Below, piece by piece: positions 20,031 through 31,110 of a DNA stretch of 37,811 bases. The notes under the pieces are model-generated. The model did no database searches. It was not told the DNA's origin and worked only from the letters and a program-made list of their open reading frames with translations. The position numbers were made by a program, and so were the translations under genes. This DNA is from Chara braunii (Eukaryota > Streptophyta > Charophyceae > Charales > Characeae), in contig BFEA01000516.1 in assembly GCA_003427395.1 (NCBI GenBank), forward strand, positions 76,683-114,493, in the 5' to 3' direction. Each line of letters starts with the position of its first letter. Position 1 is the first letter of the stretch.

Positions 20031-20400
20031 GCGCATCGGTCCGGCACCGCACGTGGCAGCGCGGGACCCTCTCGGCCACGTCACGCAGGAGTTGGACCAT
20101 CCTCGTCACGAACGCACAAATGGAGCTTCCTTAGGCCACTCCGGCCGAGTGCGCCAGCCATACCTCTCGCGAGCCCTTACGACAGGATAGGGCCTACGCG
20201 AGGCACAACTTACCTCCACCTTACGGAAGTTGTTACCTTCCTTCGGTGGGCGTATCCCCGCCGAGCTACCAGTCCACAGTACGAAACATACTCGGTTGCA
20301 ATCGCAGAGGTGGACCAGCCGAGGGCGTTTCTCGTTCACTGTAGCATAGGGGGTACGCGCGGTAATACGCCTATCGAGCCCGCACGCGAACCGACATCTT
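20031..20400 (-). mobile_element. LTR-like module, diverged copy C
   Basis: It follows the same order of landmarks as copies A and B at lower identity: AGCGCATCGG, GGCCACGTCACGCAGGA, GAGTGCGCCAGC, TACGACAGGATAGG, GGGCGTATCCCCGCCGAGCTACC, GCAGAGGTGGACCAGCCGAGGGCG. The substitution pattern suggests a related but older subfamily. Confidence 0.55.
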
Positions 20401-21780
20401 GGGGGGCTGAAGTCCCAAGCGCGGCTCGACGTCGGTCGGTTATGACGTATCCCACACACCACGCGCACACCATTCTAACAAACACAAAAAAAAAACACAC
20501 GCACACACACACATTGCACAACCGACACAGCCTGAACAACGCGATACAAATAACAGGACAACGCTCCTAGCCCCTTCGGTAGCCAACCCATAACTTTCCG
20601 ATGCGGAAATCGGATAGGCATCACGCGCGAGACTTAATATAAAACCGCGCGGACGCAAGGCTAACTCATATCGACTCGCGATGCAAACGTACGCAAGCAG
20701 TTGCAATGGTGGCGTACTATGTAGTACCCATAATCATGCGGTCCTCGTTAATCTCGAGGGTCGCATTCGACACTCAAGTGTCGGCTGACACGAGCCTTGA
20801 GGGTTAATCTCTCGACGCTGGACAACCGCCAAGCGCGGTTGAAGACCACACACCCTCTTCTGCGGGGCAAATAGGCTCTGCACGGGGGCAGATTCCTTCC
20901 CTGCAGAGTTTAGGGCTTGGGATGTCCTGGAGAAGGACCTTGAATCCCAGCCCAGGACCAACGTTCGACCATAAAAATCTCTAAGAAGCAAAGGATAGAA
21001 GGGGATCTCCCTTTTTCTCTCAAGCCATAATCTGACTAACCCTTGCGCACGATCACAATAAGCTCCGCGCATGCCCAAGGCATATATACATATATACATA
21101 AGGCTTATTTATATAGGACGATCACTTTTCACAGTCACAATGGGACTCCTCTCAGCCACATTTGCACGTAATCGCAGGCAGTCACATCCAGAAGTCGAAC
21201 CACAACCATACCTGCAATCACATCAAAGATTCATCCAGAAGTCCACGCACTACACGGGGTCAACTTCAACCATTCCTTGCACTCATACCCCTCGCTTTAG
21301 CCACACAAGCCTCACTCGTGCAACTCTTAAATAAATACTCAGTACTTTTGTTGGATGACCATTCAATAAAGTCCGGGTGAAAACACAACAAAACAGTTCA
21401 ATCACACGGCTAAAGCCTTTAGGTTGAGTGACAAGAGTGAATTGGAGTTGAATCGTAAACCGACGAATCGGCAACCGACCTGTTATCAATGATAACAGAA
21501 GATGATCCTTAAGGGATCAGTTGAATCTAGTCCACGTCCTGAATCGAATGTCCAAGAAAATGCCTGTACCATAAGACAGGTCAATGCCCAAGCTAAATCA
21601 TCAGCATATGGAGGATAAACCTTCATAGCACATTCTCACTCAAAGTTATTTGCCAACAAAGTCCAAGCCTACCTCTAAGCCAATGCCCAAAGCAAAGGTA
21701 GACTAACGGTAGGATCTCCCCTATTCAGGGTGGATCGCGAGAATCGCCACCTATCAAAATATAATCTATCTCCCTTAAAC
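20401..21780. other. Presumed LTR-element flank with AC microsatellite
   Basis: An AC-rich run lies at about 20486-20513. TATA-rich words (GCATATATACATATATACATA) occur near 21080-21115. No protein domain was found on either strand. If module C is an LTR segment on the minus strand, this DNA would include the rest of that LTR. Confidence 0.25.
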
Positions 21781-21784
21781 TAAG

Positions 21785-22115
21785 AAAATTTCGGCAGCGC
21801 TTCCCGTAGGAAAAGTGTCCTTCCATAATTTATATCAGCCCAAATATGAAACCAGAAACAGTCTTTGACTTTCCAAAGTCCAAATTTGTCTAACTCCAAA
21901 AATTTGGGCAGCGCTCGCTTTAGAAAGGGAGACTTTCCAGATTTTTACTAAGTCATATATGAACCTAAGACAAGCTGAACTTTGAAAAGTCAAGATTTGA
22001 CTAACTCCTTGGATTTGCAGAAATTTTGGCAGCGCTTCCCGTAGAGAAAGTAGCTTACCAAAATTTATACAAAGCCAAGTATAATAAAAGACCTCAGAAA
22101 GTGCGAAAATTGATC
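21785..22115. repeat. About 118-bp diverged tandem repeat, 3 copies
   Basis: A TTNGGCAGCGCT(T/C)(C/G)C block recurs near 21789, 21903 and 22024. Each is followed by a GTAG/TTAG turn with complementary sides (for example CTCGCTTTAGAAAGGGAG), TTTCCAGATTTTTAC-like text, and an AAGCCA/ATATGAACC tail. It directly precedes the main hairpin array and may belong to the same element. Confidence 0.6.
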
Positions 22116-22363
22116 CAAGTAAAATAAAGCTATCAAAAAAAATGCAGGAATCAAATTCTAACTTCTACAGCTCTAGCACGTGGCGAGTCACTACAGCAAC
22201 TACCTATCAACTCAAACTCAGACTAGGTAGTGATCCCACTCAGTCACATGCAGGCCAAACCACAAAGGTAAGTACTCTCACCATCCCCAAGTTGGTTTAA
22301 CAGACATTAGTTCATAGTCTCTCAATGATATAACCCTTTATACCCTGCTTACATAGGGCACTG

Positions 22364-23178
22364 AGGTTGGCCATTCGTCTTAGAAACAATATCAACCCTT
22401 GCCTTAGTTATACACGAACAGGTTGCACAACTACTTTTCTCTTCCTTTGGCGTATGTCTAAGTTATTCGTCTTAGAAACAATGCTTAGTCGCCCTGAACT
22501 GTTTAAATAACGAAGTTATATATACCTCTCTGAACTTAATCTTCGCAAGTGAGTGTAGGGCTGAGTCATTCGTCTTAGAAACAATGCTCAGTCTGCCCAA
22601 GTTACCTTCAGTTATAACTCTTAGTTATACTCTCTTCTCTTGTGATAAGGCTATAGTCAAACCATTCGTCTTAGAAACAATGTCTGGCTAGCCTTGTTCT
22701 CATATATATGCAGCACTATAGAGAATCTTATTCCTTTATTCTAATTATAGTCATGTGGCCTCAGACTTAGACCATTCATCTTAGAAACAATGTCTAGTCC
22801 TCTGGCCTGAGCCTCCCTCAGAATAAAACAATCAAAAAAAGTTGAGTCATTCATCTTAGAAACAATGCTCAATCCCTTTTTTCTCAGCACATAAAAAAAG
22901 CAGAGTACCCTGGGTCAAGACCTAGAGATTGTTTAGAAACCACCCAAAATAAACAGCGACCAGACCATTCATCTTAGAAACAATGTCTGACCCTCAAAGT
23001 CAAGCAAACAATACCCCTCAGAAATAAGTAGCCAGGCCATTCATCTTAGAAACAATGCCTGGCACAATTAAAGAAACACAGCAACCAAGCCATTCGTCTT
23101 GGAAACAATGCTTGGTTCTTCAGAAAACAAAACAAAACACAGCAGTCAGATCATTCATCTTAGAAACAATGCTTGACC
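22364..23178. repeat. Array of 10 hairpins with conserved loop and covarying stems
   Basis: The core CATTCRTCTTAGAAACAATG occurs, with few changes, at about 22372, 22464, 22567, 22663, 22773, 22848, 22966, 23038, 23091 and 23152. CATT and AATG pair, leaving a 12-nt loop. Outside them, after one unpaired pyrimidine on the 5' side, each unit has its own complementary arms: CTAAG/CTTAG, CTGAG/CTCAG, TTGAG/CTCAA, GCCAGG/CCTGGC, AACCAAG/CTTGGTT and others. Spacing varies from 53 to 118 bp and the spacers are unrelated. No coding frame crosses the array. I know no family with this description; orientation of any transcript is unknown. Confidence 0.85.
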
Positions 23179-24785
23179 CTATAAGACCCGTTCAATTGCA
23201 AGCAAAACTGCCTTCCTCCCAGTCTTCCCCATGATGCAACCCCCTGTGACAATCTGCTTTCAGGCAATCAAAGAAACTGAAACTGCCATTATATATGCAT
23301 CCCGTTAGTTAGTCTGATTTGTGTCCTGAAAGTCAATCCAAAAATCAAAGTAAGTGTTGCATACAACCCAATCAACCAATACATAGGGGGTGTATAAATA
23401 GGGGTTATACTGGGTTTATAGGGAAAGGCAATGATTACCTCTGAGTTCCTTACCTCCAGAACTCCTCCTGAGTTCCGGCAGAGCTCCCGCAATCGGTGGG
23501 GCAACCTCCCACAGAGGCCTTGGCGCTGATTACGGGTTGCAATCCCGCCTGCCACCTTCCTCTCAGAACTAATAGACTAGACTTAGAGTGAGAAGGGCAG
23601 ACAGAGAAGGTTTAAGTCCCTCAGATCTAAGAGAGGTGCACTCAGACTCGCAGGAGAGGGCCTCGTTATCTTCGTGCGCCTGAGGGTCCCGCAATGATGG
23701 TCAAAACACACTGCAGCCTGCCCAACTGACGCCGAATTGCCAACTGTCGATCCTCCTGCAATCTTCCAGGCTCACGGCACACCCTCATTCATGAGCTTAG
23801 GCCGCCCGTACCTCCAACGGCACCGGCCTACCGACAGATCAGCGGTGATCCGTCGTCCCTGCGGCTCGTCTGTTGCAGCTTTGTTCAACGAACTGGGCAC
23901 CGCACCGGCCAGCCGGTAGACCTCTAGGCCCGCAGCTCAAGACCCGGGGCAATGGCATAAAACGTATTGCCCCCCTTCTTTTCTCCTTATCCCTAATTTC
24001 AGCGGGGCCTTGCAACTCCGTAGCTACCTTGCTGCTGCATAGGCTGGTAAGGCGGGTGCCACGCTGACCAACGGACAACCCTGCATTCGTGTTGTTTGCC
24101 TTCGCAGTGAACAACTCACTGGACAGGCAGGTAGCCTTCCGTTCCTGCGCACGACTTAGTGTACAGGCTAACGGGTAAGTTCCCTACTTTGCAGCTAGCT
24201 CCTGGCTCGATGGGATAGGTAGCCCGTAATGGACCGTGACGCAGAAAGGCCTCGTCTCCCCTCTTCTTCTATAGTGTCTTAGTCCCCTCTACACCACTCG
24301 ATGGTTACACACAACACTTCCGTCTACAGCAATCCAGGTAGGCTCCCCTATCCCGCTGTTCACCCCGTAGTTACTTACTGCCCGGAACGTCAAAACGGTC
24401 AGATTCGAAGTGAATCTTTGCAAAAACTCGGGTCGGGCATACCGCAGCTTGCTACTATAGCTCGCTCCTTGGTTTATACCGCATCGCCAGTCTGATCGTG
24501 TTCTCAGAAGCTGGCAGGAGCTACTCCCATCACCAAGGTGAGCAACGCCCTGAGCAACAGGTAAGTCTCAAACCCCGCAGTCAGCTTCACACCTCCCTCC
24601 AACAGAATGGGCAAATCCGAATGAACCTGTCGCAGGAAAATGACTAGATGCTTTGGCACGCTAGTAGTTCACTTTCCCCAGGCACAGCCTCTATTGGTTG
24701 TACCTCGGGCCCTACCCCTTGATAGCCGAAACTTACCTTATGAACCACTTCATAGCCATGAACATCCCCTACCTAGTGCTTCCTC
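23179..24785. other. No gene recognised
   Basis: Ordinary composition with scattered short frames. A minus-strand frame 23289-23555 has a hydrophobic stretch but no family signal. It lies between two hairpin arrays and is probably non-coding interior of an LTR element. Confidence 0.3.
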
Positions 24786-25350
24786 CTGCCCGTTCCCATC
24801 AAGTAGGGGGCAAGATCGACTATTTTCCATGTCTTCCTCTCCTTTCCCGTCTATGCCCCTGCGCACCTCTATCCCATACTAACTCGTGCTTTACTGATCC
24901 AACAATCAAACTAACAGTGTTAATGAAATCGCCTCACCCCAAACCTTCGTTTAGGCCTCTACTCCACTCGATTCTATCGAGGACCGGGTGATCCCTTGAT
25001 TCTTTACCCCCACCGGCTCTTCTTCTGCCATAGCTTCGTTGTACACCCTTCTTGTCTAACTCTAATTCTACCCAACTAACTGCAAAACTAACAATACTAT
25101 TCAACTCGCCTCACCTCAAAATGCTAGAATCGCATCCTCCCTCACCTGATTCGGTCAAGAATCGGATGAGATCAGCATCCTTCCCTTATCTCCTCTTTTC
25201 GTTCCGTCATACCACCGCACACGTAGTTTTTCTAACAACCCTCACTCCATTAATCTAACGCTAAAACTAACATTACTAACGTATTCGCCCTACTCTAAAA
25301 CCCCCGAGTAGGTTCCTTTCCCGCCCGATTTCATCAAGAAACGGGCGGGT
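24786..25350. repeat. About 178-bp repeat, each unit with two hairpins of changing arms
   Basis: Hairpin 2 of each unit has a 14-nt loop of the type ATTYNATCAAGRAN and different arms: CACTCG/CGGGTG (24965-24990), CACCTG/CGGATG (25143-25168), CCCGCCCG/CGGGCGGG (25320-25349). An earlier, weaker unit TGCCC/GGGCA is at 24787-24812. Some 25-30 bp before it, a smaller hairpin also changes arms in step: AAAC/GTTT, ATGC/GCAT, AACC/GGTT. Shared linker text (CTAACANT, CGCCYCAC, AAACC) shows the units are related. Confidence 0.7.
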
Positions 25351-25800
25351 TCTACCATTTCCTCCCGGCCATCTTCCTCACTGCCCGTTGCGGGTTTTTC
25401 CCATTTCTACCCCGTACGCATCTGGCTCGAAATGCGTCCAGATTCCTTTCTTCATTTTTCCCTTCACCTGCGATCTTCCTCACTGTGCCCCGCCTTACTC
25501 CTCGGGTCTGTCCCCCATCGCCCCACGCCACGCAGCGCTGCCGGCCTCGATGCCCCCCCGTCGGCAGAATGTGTTGTTGCCTGTTGCTCCCGCTCGTGAC
25601 CTTCCGCCCACGCTCGCTGCCTCATCCTCAGCGCCCATCGCCTCCCCTCCATGCAGCGCTATCCCCCGTTAGTGCACCCAAAGCGCTCTATTCTCCTGCG
25701 CTTGCACCTAGCGCTGCTTCTCGCGGCACAGCCTCCGCCTCTCCCAACCAGTCGATCGGGAGCAACTAGGCGAAAGTCAAAGACAACAAAAAAAATAAAA
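25351..25800. other. C-rich stretch, no gene called
   Basis: Proline/serine-rich plus-strand frames at 25388-25769 reflect composition. One more perfect hairpin (ACGCAT/ATGCGT) lies at about 25417-25439, possibly a last unit of the neighbouring array. Confidence 0.3.
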
Positions 25801-25821
25801 AACCCGGCATCGAACGTCCCC

Positions 25822-26014
25822 TAGTCTTATATGCGTCGGCCCACCGCAAGGGCCACGCTATTCTTCTCTGTATCGTTCCAATTTTAACAGATGTCCCGAA
25901 GGACACAACCCAGGCTGTGGGGTCGATCAGCCCCGACCCCTAGTTCCGCCATCTGGGTTCAGACCCAGGTCTGTATTTCAACAGTTCAATGGTGTGCCCA
26001 CTGAGCTAGGCTCG
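25822..26014 (-). mobile_element. tRNA-U6 chimeric SINE, copy A
   Basis: On the minus strand a tRNA-like head comes first: A box TAGCTCAGTGGG (26008-25997), then B box GGTCTGAACCC (25965-25955), 31 bp between. About 50 bp later U6 snRNA sequence begins at 25906: GTGTCCTTCGGGACATC, AAAATTGGAACGATACAGAGAAGA, TAGCGTGGCCC, and a scrambled ACGCATATAAGAC end near 25822. The A and B boxes are internal Pol III promoter elements. The same head and U6 order recur at 31234-31455, and the heads share GAGC, CAGT, CAGAC, CTGGG, GAACC and GGC blocks. Confidence 0.65.
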
Positions 26015-27499
26015 TGGGCCCCGTACCGCCCCCGGCACCGCGTCCCAAGGCCAAGCGGGACGCGGCTCTGGCGCAGCCACGAAAACAGTTTGTAATTGCA
26101 CTTCAGGCAATCCCGCGAGTGCAACACACCCCACACGACCCTACCGTCGTCTCGCGTCCCAGAATGGGATGCGACAGAAAAAGGACCAAAACTAGTAAAG
26201 CAAAGAAAAATAAAGTAAAAATAAAATGAATATGGGATAAGGCCGGGGCACCGCAGCGCTGCTGGCACCTCGCCAGTTCCGCGAATCGGGCCCGCCGCCT
26301 CGCTCATTAACAAAATCGAGGGGGATAGCCCAACGGCCCTCAACCCCATCGTCTTCCTCCTCGATGCTTCGCTGCTGCTGCTGCGCCGACGCCCATCGAC
26401 CTCGATCTCGAAACCTTCGTAGTAGTAGTCCGATGCCGTAACCTATAAGGCTAAGCCCAAGCCTGAGACTAATATCCGCGGAGTGCCATATAAGGCGGTA
26501 CGGCATTGCGCTCAGCGCCAGGGAAATTGGCCTGAGCCTCATCTCAGCCTACAACCGCGCGCGCGGCCGCCCAGCGTCTGCGCCGACTTACCAAGTTGTA
26601 CCACGGCTGCCACTGGCGCCACTCCGCGTGCCAAGCCCTACCGCAGTCACACTGTCGCCTTCGTCGCCGTCGTCGAGGTCGTCCTCCGTACGCACGCATG
26701 AATCAATCAAACGTACCAACAAAAGAAAAAATATCCTTAAATCCTAGTCCTAATCAAAAGTAAACAAATATAAAAATAAAAATAAAAATAGAAGCGAACG
26801 GACTGGCGTCCGCGCCAGCTTTATAATCAGCGATAGAAACGGAATCACGCGCGCCTCAAACCTGAGAGCCCACACACTCTTTATTCTAGTCAACCATCCG
26901 GCCATCGTAACCATGCAGATGCAGTCGCGCCTCGCGCGATATACTTGACTTTAAGCCAAACTCATTTTTTTCTGTCATTTGCAAAAACCAGGGCGGATAC
27001 CCTTCTAAGGGTATTCTCGCCGACAACGTGTCGAAAACCTTCCGGTCATGCTGAGCCGACAGTCCATTGCAACCGTCGTTGGACCGACCTCCAGTAGGTC
27101 CCTGATTTCCGCCATGATCCCGTCTTGGCCGTCCCTGTCCCTGTCCCACGAGGCCCGCACCCGTCCGAAGCTCTCCCCGAATCCTGCTTCTTTCCGCCGA
27201 AGTCGCAAGTGCTCTGCAGCAACAATTATGTCCGGGAGGGAGGGGGGTTTGAAGGGGGGGGCTAGTTGGGGAGGAGAACGAAGGAGGGGGGGGAGGATGT
27301 GTACGGGACAAAGAAATGAGACAGCAATTTGTAGGGCCAGGCATTTTCGTCCCGCCTCCAGTGTTTCCAGCATATCTGCGAATCGTGGATATCTGCAATT
27401 ACTCTCTTCGGACCCAACCACTCTTCTGAGAACTGGTCCCTCATTTCCTCTGTTTTCTGTGTCTTGGCGTGAGGGGAGAGGGTCGGGTTCTCGTTTATC
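26015..27499. other. Unassigned region
   Basis: A/T-rich simple words at about 26190-26230 and 26755-26790. Overlapping minus-strand frames between 27522 and 26886 (DQFSEEWLGPKR, MLETLEAGRKC, MAEIRDLLEVGP) look like one frameshifted coding sequence of 150-200 residues, but I do not recognise a family. A CTG run is at about 26366-26380. Confidence 0.3.
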
Positions 27500-28760
27500 A
27501 TCCTAGACCCTTTTACATACAACTCAAAAGAAATTTATAACACCCACATATATTTACATAATAAGAAATTGACCGCAATCGATAGAAAGGTACGTTCAAT
27601 CTGAACTAACTAAGAAAATAGTTTGAATCATCATGCAATACATCCAATAGTACAATATCAAAATAAAATCCGACCACCCCGGATCGAATTCCACAAAACA
27701 CTCGTGCAACCGCCAACAAGGAGTTGGCTACGGATAATAACATTGATGCAGCTGACAAGGTAATCGACTGCCTTAGTTTTGACTTGATGAGACACGCTGC
27801 CAAAGTTATTTTAACCCACCGCCGACTCAAGACTAGACTCACATACCCATTTTAGTCTTCTTGGATGACAAGTTGTTTTGCGGTTGATTCTTGATCAGGT
27901 GCATTGCTTGAAGTGATGCATGTCTCTCCCTTTAGGAAGTGGTATGGGGTACTCCTCCTCGCCCGAGCACAAAACTCGGATCTCAGAAGTCAGGTCGTCT
28001 CCACCGAATCGGCAAAGTACCCCCCCGTAGAACGGTCCACTCAAGGTCGATAACAAGGTCGGCTCCTGAAGCAACGAATCCCCGCCCCAGATGCTTCCTT
28101 GAGAGAGAACATGTGTCCACTACAAGTAACTTTCAATTGTTCTCATTTCTCCTAAGTTCAGGGTACCTTGAACAAAGAGAAATCAAAAGGGATAAAGAAT
28201 GAGAATCATTTGGATAGGTATAGACAGATAAGTTCGTCCGGAATAGAGGCGGTCAATCCTCAGAAAAAGGCTAAGCTCATTTCATCTCTTCTGCTTTATT
28301 TCAAGCAAATTCATTTTATGGTGCACACAAATTTAACGTTTTTCAAAACAAACGAATCATTTTTGACATGCAACAGGTAAGAAGTAAAGGAAGACAATCC
28401 TTTTTCTTTTCTCCAACAGGCAAGGTCAGTCTCCATAGCAATCATTCTTCTACCTACCTGCACACACAAAAACAACCACAGGTCCAGAAAATCTAGCAAC
28501 CCATACTCCCGTCAGATCTCACTTTTCACATGCATGACACACGCGCTTTACTCGACCTTTTCTTCTGAACGTCCAAAACAGGGTCAAGCAAAGTGTGGGT
28601 TCACACAGGCGTGAAAAAGAATTTGAGCCAATTAACTGACCTTGAGTGAAGTGGTGTCGAACGCCTAGCTCACTCAAGAAAATCGAATAGATTCTCGCCC
28701 TTAGATGAGAAGGTTGTCGCAACTAATCGTCGACAAAGTGATCCACACCACTCCCTTGCG

Positions 28761-29768
28761 ATGACAACCTGCCACAATACCTTCTCATCATACAATCACC
28801 TTCCAACAATTTTGCGGCGTTCTCTCGTTACTGCCACTCGCCTCCAAAGTCACGGCGTCCCAGCGGCGTCACGCTCACGCCACTTCAAAATGCACCACTA
28901 CTTTGGCGGTACCTTCTCTATGTCAATGCTCCACCTCCACTCAGTGCAAAAATACTGTCGTCACCGCTGTGAAACCAGTGCCGTTGCTGCAAAAATCCGA
29001 CAGCGCTTCTGCATCACCGTCGTTAAAACCAGAGTCGTCGACTCAAAAATCCAGCAGTGCTTCCGCACCACCGCCGTCAAAACCGGAGTCGCCGCCGCAA
29101 AAATCCGACAGCGCTTCCGCACCACAACTGTCAAAACCGGAGGCGCCGCCATAAACATCTGGCAGCGCTTCCGCACCACCGCCGTCAAAACCGGAGTCGC
29201 CGCCGCAAAAATCTGGCAGCGCTTCCGCACCACTGCCGTCAAAACCGGAGTCGCCGCCGCAAAACTTCGACAGCGCTTCCTCACCACCGCCGAGAAAATC
29301 GGAGGCGCCGCCATAAAAATCGGGCAGCGCTTCCACACCACCGCCATCAAAACCGGAGTCGCCACCGCAAAAATCCAGAGTCGCTGCCGCAAAAATCCGA
29401 CAGCGCTTCCGCACCACCGCCGTCAAAACGGAAGTCGCCGCCGCAAAAATCGGGCAGCGCTTCCGCACCACCGTCGTGAAAACCGGAGTCGCCACCGCAA
29501 AAATCCGGCAGCGCTTCCGCACCACCGCCGTCAAAACCGGAGGCGCCGCCGTAGTCCCGCAGCGTCCTTGGTTCCGTCCCGTTGGACCAGCGTCAGCCAA
29601 AAGGGAGGGGAGCAGAGTGCTCCCTGCCTTGGCCATGGCTGTCCTCCTCCTTGTCTGACGCTCCTTTGTTTTCCTCCAGCTTCGCCAGCAGCACTCCTGT
29701 CTCCTCTCCAGCACTCCAGCAATGAGGCAAGTGTGCTGTCACACACGGGCAGCTGGAGGCAAGTGTGA
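28761..29768 (+). CDS. Possible 18-residue repeat protein (low confidence), copy 1
   Basis: A 335-codon frame reads an N-terminal segment (SRHFKMHHYFGGTFSM) and then about 11 copies of an 18-residue unit (KTGVAAAKIRQRFRTTAV type), Arg/Thr-rich and basic. The unit is 54 bp, so every frame it crosses stays open, including the reverse (GGGAEALPDFCGGDSGFD). The second copy of the duplication has a matching frame of 283 codons, but an 8-bp indel near 28775 shows the upstream part is not kept in phase. Probably a by-product of the tandem DNA repeat. Confidence 0.25.
   Translation: MTTCHNTFSSYNHLPTILRRSLVTATRLQSHGVPAASRSRHFKMHHYFGGTFSMSMLHLHSVQKYCRHRCETSAVAAKIRQRFCITVVKTRVVDSKIQQCFRTTAVKTGVAAAKIRQRFRTTTVKTGGAAINIWQRFRTTAVKTGVAAAKIWQRFRTTAVKTGVAAAKLRQRFLTTAEKIGGAAIKIGQRFHTTAIKTGVATAKIQSRCRKNPTALPHHRRQNGSRRRKNRAALPHHRRENRSRHRKNPAALPHHRRQNRRRRRSPAASLVPSRWTSVSQKGGEQSAPCLGHGCPPPCLTLLCFPPASPAALLSPLQHSSNEASVLSHTGSWRQV
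28970..29565. repeat. 54-bp tandem repeat, about 11 units
   Basis: The unit contains AAAACCGGAGTCGCCGCCGC, AAAAATCCGGCAGCGCTTCC and GCACCACCGCCGTC. CCGGA and TCCGG within a unit are complementary across 16 bases. One extra 21-bp partial duplication occurs near 29370-29395. The array sits in both copies of the 2.9-kb repeat. Confidence 0.9.
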
Positions 29769-30399
29769 GGCAGCTGGGGGACAGCTGCCTCTTTTGTAGT
29801 GGCTGAGGAGGGCAGCAGCAGCCTCAGCTGCCCCCAGGCAAAATTCGTCACTTGCCAGGGGTCGTCGATCTGAGTCAGATCAACAGACTGAGGCTGTCTC
29901 ACCTCAGCCACACACTTAGGGTGGCAGTTGTACTCAACTTCCCCCCTCTTTTTCTCCCTTTTCCCTGCACTCTGCCCCACACTAAGTGCACGTTCAATGG
30001 GACAATGGTTGTTTCCAGCCAGATTCCCCTCCCCACCTCTTCATCTCCCCAGCCTCTCGCCTGAGTCACATTCAGGCCAGTTTGGCCTGCATTTGATCAT
30101 AGCTGCGGCCACATTCATGGTCGTGGCTTTTTCTTTTTCCCTTTCTCCTTCCCACCTCTGCCCTCCCCTGAAAACGGGGAGGACAGTTGTCAGGTTGGGA
30201 GAGGTAGGTCCTCCCCCTCCCATCCTGTCTGCAACCAGCTCCCACAGCCCCATCCCACGCGCACGTTGTGGGCCGCGGGATCCTAGATCTCGCGGCCACG
30301 AATATTTGTGGCTTTCCTAGGTGGGGAGCTGGTGCCACTCCCACACAGCCTGGAAAGGCTGTTCCATTCCAGCCACAAGGTATGTTACCTCGTTTTGCT

Positions 30400-31110
30400 T
30401 TCCTTTTTCTCTTTTTTTTCATTTTTCTTTTTCACAGTTTTTAGTTTGTTTGTTTTCAGCCCCCTCCATTTTCCCTGTTTGGTCAAGCCTCAACGGCTAC
30501 GAACGGGAAGGGAGAAAACGAAGGGGTCTTAAAAAAGAAAAGCAACAAATAATAATATAAAAAAAAACTTACCTGCAATGTGTGCCAACGCCTTGAAGGC
30601 GGGCGGTCTGCACACCCCCACGATCTGGGGTAGATTCATTCGATTTTGCCCATCCTCAGATGGGCCGTCGGGGTTGCAACCCCCTGATAAGTCGGTGGAA
30701 TCCTGACGAAACGGCCTAGCACAGTCATCCCCCTTCTCTCTCTCTCTCTCCCTCTCTCTACGTCCGTCACACACACGGACCCGACAATGTATCCCCCGTA
30801 GATTCACTCGGTTTTGCTCACCCCGTCACTAGAGGTAACAGTTCGTTCGTCAAAACGAACGGGGTGCCTTACTAATTTTACTAATAAAAAAAAAAACAAA
30901 AAAAAATTTAAAGCAAATCTAACAAAAGAAATCTGAAAAAATAAAAAAGAAAACAAGCTTACCTGAAAAAATGGCTGCCCGTTCGAAACGGGCACCGTCA
31001 GGTGCACTGGGGATCTAAACGCCCCACGCACTTCAGGCTGCGCCATCTGGCGCGCCGCCTGTAACTGCATTTAGTTTTTTTTTTTTTTTTTTTTTTTTTT
31101 ACTAATAGTA
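30400..31110 (-). other. Two exon-like segments with splice-donor signals, unassigned
   Basis: On the minus strand, frames 31070-30963 (MQLQAARQMAQPEVR to GQPFFQ) and 30807-30573 (to ALAHIAG) each end at CAG|GTAAG and run into A/T-rich, intron-like DNA. They could be exons of a TE-derived or host gene, but I recognise no domain. A CT run is at about 30736-30762, and a T-run at 31075-31101. Confidence 0.3.

Larger units (their letters stand above)
27500..30386. repeat. 2.9-kb direct repeat, copy 1
   Basis: Starting at ATCCTAGACCC, this segment matches 34949-37811 in the same orientation, offset about 7449 bp, with single-base changes, small indels and one tandem-repeat unit difference. Landmarks in both: GCGGTTGATTCTTGATCAGG, GATAAAGAATGAGAATCATT, TTGGCGGTACCTTCTCTATG, the 54-bp repeat, AGTCAGATCAACRGACTGAG, and a CAAGGTAWGTT donor-like end. 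Open frames are not conserved synonymously, so I see no protein under selection. It could be LTR sequence of the gag element between the copies, or an independent TE. Confidence 0.85.

Noticed and set aside
22364-23178. CRISPR-like look (short repeats with unrelated spacers)
   Set aside because: Spacers vary from about 30 to 90 bp, the flanking arms change from unit to unit, there are no cas genes, and the window is eukaryotic.
25388-25769. Proline/serine-rich protein genes on plus
   Set aside because: Overlapping frames of similar composition in a C-rich region, no domain, no splice or start signals.
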